From Bradyrhizobium sp. SK17 (GTDB lineage: Bacteria; Pseudomonadota; Alphaproteobacteria; Rhizobiales; Xanthobacteraceae): a stretch of DNA of 64,000 nucleotides. Location: contig NZ_CP025113.1 of the NCBI RefSeq assembly GCF_002831585.1, positions 62,001 through 126,000 on the forward strand, given 5' to 3'. The notes below the pieces were generated by a model. It made no database searches and was not told where the DNA came from. It saw nothing but the letters and a program-made list of their open reading frames with translations. Below, piece after piece: positions 9,812 through 18,879 of the stretch (its first letter is position 1; each line of letters starts with the position of its first letter). A program made the position numbers and the translations under genes.

Positions 9812-10978
9812 TCAGATCGAAGCGCTGCTGTTACCGAGGTTAGCCCGCAGCTCACTGCGCTCGGGCGAACCTCGCCAGAAGCCCATGATCGAAAGCCGCG
9901 ACAGCGCCGCAGCCTCGAGCGCCTCGACCCGGCCCCGAAGCCGCAACGCATGTTTCTCGACCAGATGCCAGGACGCCATCGCGACGCCAAAAGAGAGCGG
10001 CAGGCTGACCAGCAGGTTCAGATACCAGTGCTGCAACGGACCGAAGGCGGCTGCGCATTGCTGGATGACGAAGCCATAGAGATAGAGCCCGTAGGAGTAA
10101 TCTCCCGACGACACGATCCAGCTCCGCCGCGGGTTCATCAGGCCGAAATAGCAGGCGACATAGGCGGCCGGCACCGGAGCCAGCGCATCGCCGCGTCCGG
10201 TGGCCATGCCGGCCGCGCACAGCACCAGCGCGAACAGGCAGACGGTCCGATTGTACGGCACCTTGTCGCGCCAGAGATAGAAGCCGACGCCGGCAAGGAA
10301 TGCGAACACCAGCAGATGGGGGCGAAGCTGGATCGGCACCACGTCCCAGCAATAGATGTCGTAGCCGATCAGTCCGATCTGGGCGATCACCATGAACGCG
10401 AGATACGCCACCCTGTTGAAGGCAATCGCGGTCACCGCGAGCAGCGCCAGGATGACGTAGCACCACAGCTCATACGGCACGGTCCAGAGCTGGCAATTCA
10501 CCAGATTCGGCAGCGGATTGTTGAGGAACACGCCGGGCAATTCGTACTGGATGTCGCCTATGATATTGAGGAAATAGGCGTGGAATTTCGGGTCGGCGAA
10601 ATATTGCGCCAGCGGCAGTTCGGTGAACAGCGAACCGATGATGATCGCCGACAGCGTGGTCTCGACCGCGAGCGCCGGCCCGATCCGAAGCAGGCGCAGG
10701 CCGAGGAAGGAAATCAGGCTCTTGCACCGGAGCAGGCTCGCCGTCACCAGGAACCCGCTGAGGGCAAAGAACAGCGCGAGGATCATCGCGACGCCGATAC
10801 GAAGCGTGCTCTGCACTTGCAGCGCCTGGCCGAGTCCGAGCGTCACGTTCAGGCTGTGCAGCCCGATGATCGTCGCCGCCAGCACGATCCGCATGTAATC
10901 GAAACCCGCCGGCCGATTGCGCGCAAGCGCCAGCTGATCGGCCAGGCTGGGCATTGATGTGTCGGTAAAGGCGTTCAT
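9812..10978 (-). CDS. Acyltransferase 3 (OafA/YrhL-like) membrane protein
   Basis: Integral membrane O-acyltransferase of about 388 residues that would transfer acetyl or other acyl groups to an extracytoplasmic sugar or lipid. Many hydrophobic helices are evident. The N-terminal FDYMRIVLAATIIGLHSLNVTLG carries the conserved Arg...His spacing of the Acyl_transf_3 family, and ALSGFLVTASLLRCKS is the usual second motif. I chose the ATG at 10978 (MNAFTDTSMPS); a GTG at 11044 is also in frame. Neighbours give no substrate. It separates glcD from glcEF and is convergent with the ABM gene. Confidence 0.85.
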   Translation of the reverse strand: MNAFTDTSMPSLADQLALARNRPAGFDYMRIVLAATIIGLHSLNVTLGLGQALQVQSTLRIGVAMILALFFALSGFLVTASLLRCKSLISFLGLRLLRIGPALAVETTLSAIIIGSLFTELPLAQYFADPKFHAYFLNIIGDIQYELPGVFLNNPLPNLVNCQLWTVPYELWCYVILALLAVTAIAFNRVAYLAFMVIAQIGLIGYDIYCWDVVPIQLRPHLLVFAFLAGVGFYLWRDKVPYNRTVCLFALVLCAAGMATGRGDALAPVPAAYVACYFGLMNPRRSWIVSSGDYSYGLYLYGFVIQQCAAAFGPLQHWYLNLLVSLPLSFGVAMASWHLVEKHALRLRGRVEALEAAALSRLSIMGFWRGSPERSELRANLGNSSASI

Positions 10979-11131
10979 CCCGGCAAAATACCGAGCAACA
11001 GTTGAAGGCGGTGTAAACGGTGCAAGCGACAATTGCAGTGACACACCGCGGCAGCCGGATCACCTGCCGTGGCAGGCATCAGTTAAGGTTATCGGATCGG
11101 AAGGATGATCCAGAAGACTTTACCGATCGAC

Positions 11132-11737
11132 CTAAGCAGGTCGCGATTTCACCAAGAGCCAGTAAAGGAGGGCTGTCAGGACGGCGATCAACCATGCCGC
11201 AACTGGATGCCAAAGCGGCACAGCGACTGCCGAGAACCAATTAAATGCAATGACTGGGACCCTGGCGTGGCTCGAATAGGTTGACGGCGAAGCTCCAAAT
11301 CCTTGTTCGCACGATCCCCGAGGCAGGATCTCGGAACCATCTGGATCGTAGGTGAACAACACCTTGCCCAGCGTGCAAATCAAGATGTTTCCCGATGGCG
11401 ACACCGCAAAGCCGTCGGCCTTCTGGTGATACATAAAGCCTTTCTCGAAGCCATCGGGGCCATACCGCTGCACACGGGCGAGCGGCACACTCACGATAAA
11501 GACCCGGCCATCCGGCGCCGTGAGGCGGTCTCCGCCCGGTGCATTCGGGAATTCAATATGCTCAAGAAATTCGGATGGGAGGGCACCGATTGAGAACTGT
11601 GCCAGAAAGCAGAGCGCGCAGACTCCGCCAATACAGACCACAACTTTCCTTGGTAGATCGCCCTTCGAGGCACGCCATTCGTGGACGCACTTCACGCCGA
11701 TGACGATCAGACCAACAACCGCAAGGAGAAAGACCAT
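11132..11737 (-). CDS. Unknown membrane protein with extracytoplasmic NHL-like segment
   Basis: A protein of 201 residues not assigned to a family. A hydrophobic N-terminal helix (VFLLAVVGLIVIGV), a second helix near residues 30-52, then a soluble part containing DGRVFIVSVP-, DGFAVSPSGNILI- and VLFTYDPDGSEIL-like strands that resemble one or two NHL/beta-propeller blades, and two C-terminal hydrophobic stretches ending SRPA. Its base composition is visibly less GC-rich than the genes on either side, which suggests later acquisition or relaxed constraint. It follows glcD on the same strand after an 87-base gap. Confidence 0.6.
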   Translation of the reverse strand: MVFLLAVVGLIVIGVKCVHEWRASKGDLPRKVVVCIGGVCALCFLAQFSIGALPSEFLEHIEFPNAPGGDRLTAPDGRVFIVSVPLARVQRYGPDGFEKGFMYHQKADGFAVSPSGNILICTLGKVLFTYDPDGSEILPRGSCEQGFGASPSTYSSHARVPVIAFNWFSAVAVPLWHPVAAWLIAVLTALLYWLLVKSRPA

Positions 11738-11824
11738 CGATCAGTCCACGGGATGCGCCGATCGGAAACTACCATGTCTGATTGCAACCCGAAGCACGCG
11801 GATAGAAAGCGAGACGCACACGCC

Positions 11825-13318
11825 CTAAAACCGCGGGATATCCGGAAACGCCAGCTTGCCGGCGTGGACGTGGACGCGGCCGAGTTCGGCGCAGCGGTGC
11901 AGGGTCGGAAACACCTTGCCGGGGTTGAGCAGGCCCTGGGCGTCGAAGGCGCATTTCAGGCGCTGTTGCTGGTTGAGATCGATCTCGCTGAACATCTCCG
12001 GCATCAGATCGCGCTTCTCGATGCCGACGCCATGTTCGCCGGTCAGCACGCCGCCGAGCTCGACGCAGCAGCGCAGGATATCGGCGCCGAACGCCTCGGC
12101 CTTCTCGATCTCGCCGGGCTTGTTGGCATCATAGAGGATCAGGGGGTGCAGATTGCCGTCGCCGGCGTGGAACACGTTGGCAACACCGAGGCCGTATTTC
12201 TCCGACAGCTCACGAATCCGCGCCAGCGCCTTCGGCAACGCGCCGCGCGGGATGGTGCCGTCCATGCAGAGATAGTCCGGCGAGATGCGCCCGACCGCGG
12301 GGAATGCGGCCTTGCGGCCGGCCCAGAACAGATTGCGCTCGGCCTCCGAGGTCGAGATCAGGCATGAAGTCGAGCCGCAACCCTGCGCGATCGCCTCGAC
12401 CCGCTTGATCAATTCATCGACCTCGACCTGCGGACCGTCGAGCTCGATGATCAGCAGCGCCTCGACGTCGAGCGGATAGCCGGCATGGACGAAGGCCTCC
12501 GCGGCGTGGATCGCGGGCTTGTCCATCATCTCCATGCCGCCCGGGATGATGCCGGCACCGATGATCGCAGCCACGCATTCGCCGGCCGCCTCGACCTCGG
12601 CGAAGCCGACCATCAGCGCCCGCGCCGTCTCCGGCTTTTGCAGGATGCGCACCGTGATCTCGGTGATGACGCCGAGCAGGCCCTCGGAACCGGTGATGAT
12701 GCCCATCAAATCGTAGCCGGCATTCTCGGCCGACTTGCCGCCGATCCGCAGGATCTCGCCCGACATCAGCACGATCTCGCAACCCAGCACGTTGTTGGTG
12801 GTCATGCCGTATTTCAGGCAGTGCACGCCGCCGGAGTTCTCCGCGACATTGCCGCCGATCGAACAGGCGATCTGCGACGACGGATCGGGGGCGTAATAGA
12901 AGCCGGCATGGGCGACCGCCTGGCTGATCGCCAGGTTGGTGACGCCGGGCTCGGTGACAACGACGCGGTTGTCGAAATCGATCTCGCGGATCCGCTTGAA
13001 CTTGCCGAGGCCGAGCAGCACGCCATCGGCGAGCGGCAGCGCTCCGCCGGACAGCGAGGTGCCGGAGCCCCTCGGCACCACCTTGATGCCCTGCTGCTGG
13101 CAATATTTGAGGACCTTTGAGACCTGCTCGCTGGTGTCGGGCAGCACCACCACCATCGGCGGCTGCCGATAGGCGGTCAGGCCGTCGGATTCATAGGCCA
13201 GCATCTCGGCGGCGCTGTCGATCACGCCCTCGCCCGGAACGATGGCGCGCAGGGCGGCCACGATCTCGGCGCGGCGCGCAAGCACGGCCTGGTCGGCCGC
13301 CGGCATCATGATGGACAT
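11825..13318 (-). CDS. glcD: Glycolate oxidase FAD-linked subunit GlcD
   Basis: Catalytic flavoprotein of glycolate oxidase (497 residues), also homologous to D-lactate dehydrogenases. The FAD-binding type-4 domain shows VPRGSGTSLSGGALPL and the GGNVAENSGGVHCLKYG motif. The FAD-oxidase C-terminal domain ends with TGEHGVGIEKRDLMPEMF and the NPGKVFPTLHRC tail. I chose the ATG at 13318 because gagggaatagc precedes it; an upstream in-frame ATG at 13369 would add 17 residues without homology. Unlike the usual adjacent glcDEF arrangement, five other features lie between glcD and glcE. Confidence 0.95.
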   Translation of the reverse strand: MSIMMPAADQAVLARRAEIVAALRAIVPGEGVIDSAAEMLAYESDGLTAYRQPPMVVVLPDTSEQVSKVLKYCQQQGIKVVPRGSGTSLSGGALPLADGVLLGLGKFKRIREIDFDNRVVVTEPGVTNLAISQAVAHAGFYYAPDPSSQIACSIGGNVAENSGGVHCLKYGMTTNNVLGCEIVLMSGEILRIGGKSAENAGYDLMGIITGSEGLLGVITEITVRILQKPETARALMVGFAEVEAAGECVAAIIGAGIIPGGMEMMDKPAIHAAEAFVHAGYPLDVEALLIIELDGPQVEVDELIKRVEAIAQGCGSTSCLISTSEAERNLFWAGRKAAFPAVGRISPDYLCMDGTIPRGALPKALARIRELSEKYGLGVANVFHAGDGNLHPLILYDANKPGEIEKAEAFGADILRCCVELGGVLTGEHGVGIEKRDLMPEMFSEIDLNQQQRLKCAFDAQGLLNPGKVFPTLHRCAELGRVHVHAGKLAFPDIPRF

Positions 13319-13549
13319 CGCTATTCCCTCGAAGGTCTCCGCCTTGGCCGATTTGTTACGCCAAATCAATCAGCTCTGCACCTGTTTCGGTGAGCCGGCC
13401 GAAGGTCGGATTGTCCCGCGCCGCAATGGCGAGTTCTCTCTGAGACAAGCAGGCGGCCGTGAAACCTGTCAAAGTTTCGTGGCTTGTCCTGTCCAAGCCG
13501 GACATGCCACAAAAGATCACTACCCCCGGGACGAAACGAAGAGAACCCC

Positions 13550-13945
13550 ATGAACCTAAAGACCTTGAGCGCGCTGGCGGTCGTCACATCGCTGGCCACC
13601 GCATCCTCCGCGCTGGCGCAGGATGCCGCCGCCGGCAAGACCTCGTTCAACAAATGCCTCGCCTGCCACGCGATCGGCGAAGGCGCCAAGAACAAGGTCG
13701 GCCCCGAGCTCAACGGCCTCGACGGCCGCCACTCCGGTTCCGCGCCGGACTACAATTATTCCGATGCCAACAAGAATTCCGGCATCACCTGGAACAAGGA
13801 CCAGTTCCTCGAATACATCAAGGATCCGAAGGCCAAGATCCCCGGCACCAAGATGGCGTTCGCCGGCATCAAGAACGAGACCGAGGCCAACAATCTGTGG
13901 ACCTATGTGTCGTCGTTCGACAAGGACGGCAAGCAGAAGCAGTAA
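13550..13945 (+). CDS. Periplasmic cytochrome c (c2/c550 type, CycA-like)
   Basis: Soluble class I cytochrome c of 131 residues that would carry electrons between respiratory complexes in the periplasm. Signal peptide MNLKTLSALAVVTSLATASSALA, then QDAAAGKTSFNKCLACHAIGEG with the haem-binding CLACH motif. The axial methionine lies in PGTKMAFAG. The sequence style (NKVGPELNGLDGRHSG, NNLWTYVSSFDKDG) strongly resembles Bradyrhizobium c550. It is divergent from glcD with 231 bases between starts and is followed by two small hairpins before the convergent poxB. Confidence 0.9.
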   Translation: MNLKTLSALAVVTSLATASSALAQDAAAGKTSFNKCLACHAIGEGAKNKVGPELNGLDGRHSGSAPDYNYSDANKNSGITWNKDQFLEYIKDPKAKIPGTKMAFAGIKNETEANNLWTYVSSFDKDGKQKQ

Positions 13946-13966
13946 CCGACCGGATCGGTCACGCAT

Positions 13967-13992
13967 CCGCCCCGGCGCAGCTCCCGGGGCGG
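13967..13992. terminator. Hairpin between convergent cytochrome c and poxB
   Basis: The arms ccgccccgg (13967-13975) and ccggggcgg (13984-13992) form a 9-bp GC stem. It lies between two convergent stop codons, so it could serve both strands. No T-tract is present. Confidence 0.5.
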
Positions 13993-14006
13993 ACGTCATT
14001 GCGCGA

Positions 14007-15743
14007 TCAGCGCGGCAACAGATTGGTCTTGGCGAGATCGACCACCTCGTCGCCACGGCCGCTCATCACGGCGCGCAGCACCCACAGGCTGAAGCCCTTG
14101 ACCTGCTCCAGCGTGATGGTCGGCGGCATCGACAGTTCCTGCGTCGCGGTGACGACGTCGAGCACCGCCGGGCCGTCATGCGCGAAGACGTCGCGGATCG
14201 CGCCCTCGAGTTCGCCGGGATCCTCGACCCTGACGCCGTGAATGCCCATGGCGCGGGCCATCGCCGCGAAATCCGGATTCTTCAGGTCGACCCCGGTCTC
14301 GATGAAGCCGGCCGCCTTCATCTCCAGCGCGACGAAGCCGAGCACGCTGTTGTTGAAGATCACGACCTTCACCGGCAGTTTCGCCTGGGTCAGCGTGATC
14401 AGATCGCCCATCAGCATGGCGAAGCCGCCGTCGCCGGACATCGACACCACCTGCCGTCCGGGTTGCGCCGCCTGGGCGCCAATCGCATGCGCCATCGCAT
14501 TCGCCATCGAGCCGTGCACCCAGGAGCCGACCAGCCGGCGGCGGCCGTTCATCTTCAGGTAACGCGCGGCCCAGATCGTCGGCGTGCCGACATCGGCGGT
14601 GAACACCGCGTCCTCGCTGGCCTGCTCGCTGAGCAGACGCGCCAGATATTGCGGGTGGATCGGCTTTTGCCCCGGCTTGCCGCGGGCGAGATCATCGAGG
14701 CCGGCACGGGCGTCCTTGTAATGCGCGAGGCTGGCGTCGAGAAACTTGCGGTCGGTCTTCGGGTTCAGCTTCGGCAGCAGGGCCGCGATGGTCTCGCCGA
14801 CGTCGCCGACGATGCCGAGATCGAGCTTGCAGCGGCGGCCAAGATTTTCCGGGCGGAGATCGACCTGCGCGATGCTGATGACGGTCGGGAAGAACTGCTT
14901 GTAGGGGAAGTCGGTGCCGAGCATCAGCAGCACGTCGCAGCCGTGCATCGCGGCGTAGCCGGAGGAAAACCCGATGAAGCCGGTCATGCCGACATCGTAG
15001 GGATTGTCGTATTCGACATATTCCTTGCCGCCGAGCGCGTGCACGATCGGGCTCTTCAGCGTCTCGGCGAGCTTGAGCAGGCCGTCATGCGCGCCGGCGC
15101 AGCCGCGGCCGCAGAACAGCGTGACACGCTTCGCGCCATTGAGCAGCGCGGCCAGCGCATTCAATTGGGCATCGGCCGGACGCACCACCGGGACCGGCGG
15201 CAGCAGACCGGCGTTGGGCGCGATGTCGCGCTTCGGCGCCGGCTTCATCGCGACATCGCCGGGCAGCACCAGCACCGCGACGCCGCGCTTGCCGACCGCG
15301 GCGCGGATCGCGTTCTCCAGCATGTAGGGCAGTTGCGCCGGATCGGACACCAGTTCGCAATAATGGCTGCATTCCCGGAACAGGTCCTGCGGATGGGTCT
15401 CCTGGAAATAGCCGCCGCCGATCTCGGCGGAGGGGATCTGCGCCGCCAGCGCCAGCACCGGCGTGCGGCTGCGGTGCGCGTCGAACAGGCCGTTGATGAG
15501 GTGGAGATTGCCCGGCCCACAGGAGCCCGCGCACACCGCGAGATCGCCGGTAATCTGGGATTCGGCGGCGGCGGCGAACGCCGCCACCTCCTCGTGGCGC
15601 ACATGCAGCCAGTCGATGGTGCCGCGCTTGCGCAACGCCTCGGTCAGGCCGTTGAGGCTGTCGCCGACGACGCCATAGATGCGTTTCACGCCGGCCTGGG
15701 CAAGGGTTTCAGCGATGAGGTCGGCGATGTTGTCGATCCGCAT
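14007..15743 (-). CDS. poxB: Pyruvate dehydrogenase (quinone) / pyruvate oxidase PoxB
   Basis: ThDP- and FAD-dependent peripheral membrane enzyme that decarboxylates pyruvate to acetate and CO2 and reduces ubiquinone. Length 578 residues, normal for PoxB. The N-terminal domain has [11 protein letters not shown] and the catalytic glutamate in [13 protein letters not shown]. The ThDP-binding motif is [14 protein letters not shown] near residue 435 followed by NN. The C-terminus [17 protein letters not shown] closely matches the PoxB membrane-binding end. It is downstream of an alpha/beta hydrolase on the same strand, with about 106 bases between. Confidence 0.92.
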   Translation of the reverse strand: MRIDNIADLIAETLAQAGVKRIYGVVGDSLNGLTEALRKRGTIDWLHVRHEEVAAFAAAAESQITGDLAVCAGSCGPGNLHLINGLFDAHRSRTPVLALAAQIPSAEIGGGYFQETHPQDLFRECSHYCELVSDPAQLPYMLENAIRAAVGKRGVAVLVLPGDVAMKPAPKRDIAPNAGLLPPVPVVRPADAQLNALAALLNGAKRVTLFCGRGCAGAHDGLLKLAETLKSPIVHALGGKEYVEYDNPYDVGMTGFIGFSSGYAAMHGCDVLLMLGTDFPYKQFFPTVISIAQVDLRPENLGRRCKLDLGIVGDVGETIAALLPKLNPKTDRKFLDASLAHYKDARAGLDDLARGKPGQKPIHPQYLARLLSEQASEDAVFTADVGTPTIWAARYLKMNGRRRLVGSWVHGSMANAMAHAIGAQAAQPGRQVVSMSGDGGFAMLMGDLITLTQAKLPVKVVIFNNSVLGFVALEMKAAGFIETGVDLKNPDFAAMARAMGIHGVRVEDPGELEGAIRDVFAHDGPAVLDVVTATQELSMPPTITLEQVKGFSLWVLRAVMSGRGDEVVDLAKTNLLPR

Positions 15744-15849
15744 GAGAGGCGTCCTTTGATGTCCGAGGCCACGCGGCCCGCATGATGTTCGCCGCCACGC
15801 GGCGGCGCAAGCCTGGCCGGATCACATTCGCGCGGCAGACGACCGGCAG

Positions 15850-16833
15850 CTATTGTGCCGTCTCAACGCGCCGCGTCATCTGGCCGGCCATCGCCTCGAT
15901 CTCGGAGGCCACGCGATCGGGCGCGGCGTACTGCACCATGTGGCCGACGTCAGGCAGCACGACGAGCTTGGCGTCAGGTACCGTCGCGGCCAGCGGCCGC
16001 GAATGGATGCCGGTCGAGACCGTCTTGTCGACGTCGCCCGAGATGATGGTGATCGGGGCCTTGATCTCCGCGTAACGCGGAGCCTGCTCGATCACGGCGG
16101 CTTTCAGCGTGACGAGGTCACGCGCATTGGCAATGAATTCGCGCGGGCGCAGCAACAGCAATGTGGCGCTGTCGCGGATGAAATCGGCCGGCATCGGCTG
16201 CGGTGCGAACACGCCCTGCGCGCCCGAATTGGCGACGAGGAGACCCAGCGGCAGCGTGATCGTGTGCGCGAGCAACGGGCCGATCAGCGGCGTCGAGATC
16301 ACATCATTGTAGCGGCCGGCACCACCGCGCCAGGAATAGGCGACCGGTGCGAGCAGCACGAGGCCGGCGACGCGATCCGGATAATCCAGCGCCATGCGCA
16401 GGCCGAGCGCGCCGGCCCAGGAATGCGCCACCACGATCGCGCGGTCGACCCCGATCTTGCCCAGCGCCTCCATGATCATCCGGCCCTGGATCACGGGCGT
16501 CGAATCCGCAGCGTGCTCCCGCGTGCTCCAGCCATGGCCGGGCCGGTCGATCAGGATCACCCGACGCGTCTTGGCAATGCGCTCGCCGAGCGGCTGCATC
16601 GCGCGCAGATTGGAGCTTGCGCCATGCAGCATCACGATCGGCGGCCCCGCGGCATCGCGCGGGCCGAGCTCGACGACATGCAGCCGCGCGCCCGACACAT
16701 CCACCATGCGCCCCTGGGGCGGAAAGGCGCGCTGGATCAGCTGGACGCCGAACTGTGTCGCCAGCGCCAGCCCGGCCACCGCCAGCATGACGATCAAAGC
16801 GAGCATCAAGACGATCCGGATGATCCTGCGCAC
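15850..16833 (-). CDS. Alpha/beta hydrolase with N-terminal membrane anchor
   Basis: A hydrolase of 327 residues with an N-terminal hydrophobic segment (IVLMLALIVMLAVAGLALA), so probably anchored with the catalytic part in the periplasm. The fold is shown by VMLHGASSNLRAMQPL (oxyanion region), the nucleophile serine in VVAHSWAGALGLR, the acid in ISGDVDKTV and the histidine in PDVGHMVQYA. The start is a GTG at 16833 giving VRRIIRIVLM; an ATG ten codons later at 16806 is an alternative. It sits 68 bases after the lipoprotein gene on the same strand. Substrate unknown. Confidence 0.82.
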   Translation of the reverse strand: MRRIIRIVLMLALIVMLAVAGLALATQFGVQLIQRAFPPQGRMVDVSGARLHVVELGPRDAAGPPIVMLHGASSNLRAMQPLGERIAKTRRVILIDRPGHGWSTREHAADSTPVIQGRMIMEALGKIGVDRAIVVAHSWAGALGLRMALDYPDRVAGLVLLAPVAYSWRGGAGRYNDVISTPLIGPLLAHTITLPLGLLVANSGAQGVFAPQPMPADFIRDSATLLLLRPREFIANARDLVTLKAAVIEQAPRYAEIKAPITIISGDVDKTVSTGIHSRPLAATVPDAKLVVLPDVGHMVQYAAPDRVASEIEAMAGQMTRRVETAQ

Positions 16834-16901
16834 CGCAAAGCTACGGCGGAGGCAAGAGCCGGTTTCGATGCTATCCCGCTTTGGCTGCGCTCGTCCAATC
16901 G

Positions 16902-17336
16902 CTACGAGACCGGCTTCCCCCGGCGCCGGGGCGGACGTGGCGGCGGCGGCGGTGCCGCGGGTTGCAACGTCACGATCACCGGATTGGGCTTGTGATCGAG
17001 CGCCGCACCGGTTGCGGCATCGACGCCCATGCCGACCACGCCGCCAAGCAACAGATTTCCGGCAAAGCCCGCCCCGCCGGATCCGCTGATGTCCTTGGTC
17101 AGCGGAATGATCTGCGATTGATAGCCGTCCTTGCTGATCGTCACGACGATGTCGGCGTTGCGCTTGGCCTGGATTGCGCACGGCGTGACGCAGGCGGTCG
17201 GAATCTCCAATCCCGCGATATCGGCAGTTGCGCCCGACGGCGTCGATGCAATGGAAATGGTTTCAGTGGTGCCGCGCGTCACCGACGCGCAGCCGCCCAA
17301 TGCGACGCAAAGCGCCGCAGCAACAATCGATTTCAT
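16902..17336 (-). CDS. Lipoprotein with PEGA-like domain
   Basis: Small predicted lipoprotein of 144 residues. MKSIVAAALCVALGGCASV carries a clear lipobox (LGGC). The middle, ISIASTPSGATADIAG...PTACVTPC...ADIVVTISKDGYQSQ, resembles PEGA surface-layer domains. A glycine-rich hydrophobic stretch (GAGFAGNLLLGGVVGMGVDAATGAA) follows, and a proline/arginine-rich tail ends the protein. ggggag precedes the ATG. Similar proteins are common in rhizobia as uncharacterised lipoproteins. Its position upstream of an anchored hydrolase suggests co-transcription. Confidence 0.75.
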   Translation of the reverse strand: MKSIVAAALCVALGGCASVTRGTTETISIASTPSGATADIAGLEIPTACVTPCAIQAKRNADIVVTISKDGYQSQIIPLTKDISGSGGAGFAGNLLLGGVVGMGVDAATGAALDHKPNPVIVTLQPAAPPPPPRPPRRRGKPVS

Positions 17337-17701
17337 TAAATTGTCTTCTCCCCAGCCAGTTGCCTTGTGTCGCAACCAGTGGGCGAGAGCAATCAACCTT
17401 TAGCCTAATGATAAGGTTCGGCCCGGGCTTGACGGTCCGGCTGGCGAGGCCAGGCCCGATTGGGCGGGTCGGCGCGCGCCCCCTGCGCCGAGTTGTCCAC
17501 AATGCGCCCAGCCTGTGGATAGCGGGTTCATACCTGCGTCATTAGTAATTTCATAGATTGTCGGTGGCAATTTCGCCATCAGACGCGAGGCTTCATCGCG
17601 ACCGGGACGCCACCACCGGGGTACTGCCGGGCTTGTGCGCAAGATTCACAGGAACCCGCGTCCGCACCACGAGTTCAACGGGAAGTAATCGGAGGAGTAC
17701 C
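17337..17701. other. Divergent intergenic region with two DnaA-box-like sites
   Basis: 365 bases between the lipoprotein start and a small gene. It contains TTGTCCACA (17493-17501) and, on the other strand, CTATCCACA (17514-17522), each one base from the DnaA consensus TTATCCACA and facing each other 12 bases apart. The region after 17530 is AT-richer and probably holds the promoter of the downstream small gene. Confidence 0.4.
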
Positions 17702-17878
17702 ATGATTTCCGACCCAAGCGACGCGGCCATCGACCAGATCGTGGCAAGCTGCAATGGCGACCTGCGCGGCGCCCTGAAGGCGCTGTTGCTCGTCAACGAG
17801 CACCTGGAAGCGGAGCTTCAGCAATTCTATGCTGCCGTTGCCCAGGACAGCGCGGCCCGCGGCAAGTTCCTGCACTAG
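17702..17878 (+). CDS. Small protein of unknown function (58 aa)
   Basis: A short acidic helical protein, MISDPSDAAIDQIVASCNG at the start, then GALKALLLVNEHLEAELQQFYAAVAQD and a basic KFLH end. A textbook ribosome site (cggagg) stands seven bases before the ATG, and codon choice is typical of the neighbourhood, so the gene is probably real. It looks like a single amphipathic helix pair; no family recognised. Confidence 0.65.
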   Translation: MISDPSDAAIDQIVASCNGDLRGALKALLLVNEHLEAELQQFYAAVAQDSAARGKFLH

Positions 17879-17976
17879 CCTCCTGCGCGGACCGTATCGC
17901 GGGCAGGCTTCGGCTCGCGAGCAACGTGCCCATTTCGCGGCCACCGACCGCGAGCGCAATCAATCGCACGAAATCA

Positions 17977-18648
17977 TCAGATGTCGCGGCCTTCGACCTT
18001 TTCGGTCAGCTGCTTGACGATCTGCGGCACCTTTTCGAGGTAGGGGTCGACGGCCAGCGCCTTGCGGAAGGCCTCGAGCGCGCGTTTGTCGTCGCCCATG
18101 TCCTGCATGATCATGCCGACACCTGCCAGCGCGCCGAAATGGCGGGGTTCGCGGGCCAGCACCTGCTGCAAATCGCCCAGCGAACGGACATAGTCGTTCT
18201 TCAGATAATAGATCGTCGCACGCCGGTTCCAGGCCTCGACGTAGTCCGGCCGGAGCTTGATCACGGCGTCCAGCAGCTTCAGCGCGACATCAACGTTCTG
18301 GGCGTCGATCGCGGCCTTGGCACGCGCCATCAAGAGCGCCGCGGTATCGCTCGGGGTTTGCAGCCAAAGCGCCCAGATCCGCGCCTCGACATGGCGGGCA
18401 CTGTCCTCGTCGGGCGCCGCCTTCAGCGCGCCGAACAGGAAATCCAGCCCGCGGGTGCGGTCGGCCGGAACGGTCGGCAGCTTGGTCGGGGCTTCAGGCA
18501 GTTTCTTCTGGGCCTTGGGGGGCGGGACCACCCGCGGATCGTCCTGCGCGGCGGCGGCGACCGACAAATTCAAAGCAGGTCCGGCCAGCAACGTGGCGAT
18601 CAGGATCGCCAACAGGCGGTTGGAAGGCGCGAGGAAGTTCAATCCCAT
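17977..18648 (-). CDS. Exported tetratricopeptide-repeat protein
   Basis: A protein of 223 residues with a signal-like hydrophobic N-terminus (LLAILIATLLAGPALNLSVAAAA), a proline-rich linker, and TPR units: ARIWALWLQTPSDTAALLMARAKAAIDAQNVDVALKLL-, EAWNRRATIYYLKNDYVRSLGD- and FGALAGVGMIMQDMGDDKRALEAF-type helices. It probably acts as a periplasmic scaffold. I chose the ATG at 18648; a TTG at 18669 is in frame but would extend the signal peptide. It is convergent with the 58-residue gene. Confidence 0.78.
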   Translation of the reverse strand: MGLNFLAPSNRLLAILIATLLAGPALNLSVAAAAQDDPRVVPPPKAQKKLPEAPTKLPTVPADRTRGLDFLFGALKAAPDEDSARHVEARIWALWLQTPSDTAALLMARAKAAIDAQNVDVALKLLDAVIKLRPDYVEAWNRRATIYYLKNDYVRSLGDLQQVLAREPRHFGALAGVGMIMQDMGDDKRALEAFRKALAVDPYLEKVPQIVKQLTEKVEGRDI

Positions 18649-18663
18649 CGCGGGAGTGTAGAC

Positions 18664-18693
18664 GCACAAAGCCGCACTGCAAAGCAGCGCGGC
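18664..18693 (-). terminator. Putative terminator of rpmJ
   Basis: On the minus strand gccgcgctgc (18693-18684) pairs with gcagtgcggc (18680-18671) across a 3-base loop, with one G-T pair, and is followed by TTTGTG. It lies 60 bases after the rpmJ stop. Confidence 0.5.
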
Positions 18694-18753
18694 CTCAAAG
18701 ACCTGTGAAGGATTGCAAGCAGCCGGTGATCCCAGCGGGATCAGCCTCTCCGA

Positions 18754-18879
18754 TCAACCCTGGCGCGCCTTGAAGCGGCGCTGGACCTTGTTGATCACGT
18801 AGACGCGGCCCTTGCGACGGACCAGACGGTTGTTGCGATGGCGGCCGCGCAGCGACTTCAGCGAGTTACGGACCTTCAT
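18754..18879 (-). CDS. rpmJ: 50S ribosomal protein L36, zinc-less form
   Basis: Ribosomal protein of 41 residues, [17 protein letters not shown]..., ending RRFKARQG. It is the C-minus (YkgO-like) form: the cysteines and histidine that bind zinc in ordinary L36 are absent. In alphaproteobacteria this form is commonly the only L36. The start MKVRNSL is the family's usual start and a purine-rich aggattgtcc precedes it. Confidence 0.92.
   Translation of the reverse strand: MKVRNSLKSLRGRHRNNRLVRRKGRVYVINKVQRRFKARQG

Noticed and set aside
13623..15785. Long plus-strand frame over cytochrome c and poxB
   Set aside because: Out of frame with the haem motif of the cytochrome and antisense to the ThDP motifs of PoxB.
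17393..17560. Possible replication origin around the DnaA-box-like pair
   Set aside because: Only two near-consensus boxes, no clear AT-rich unwinding region next to them and no replication or partition genes in the neighbourhood.
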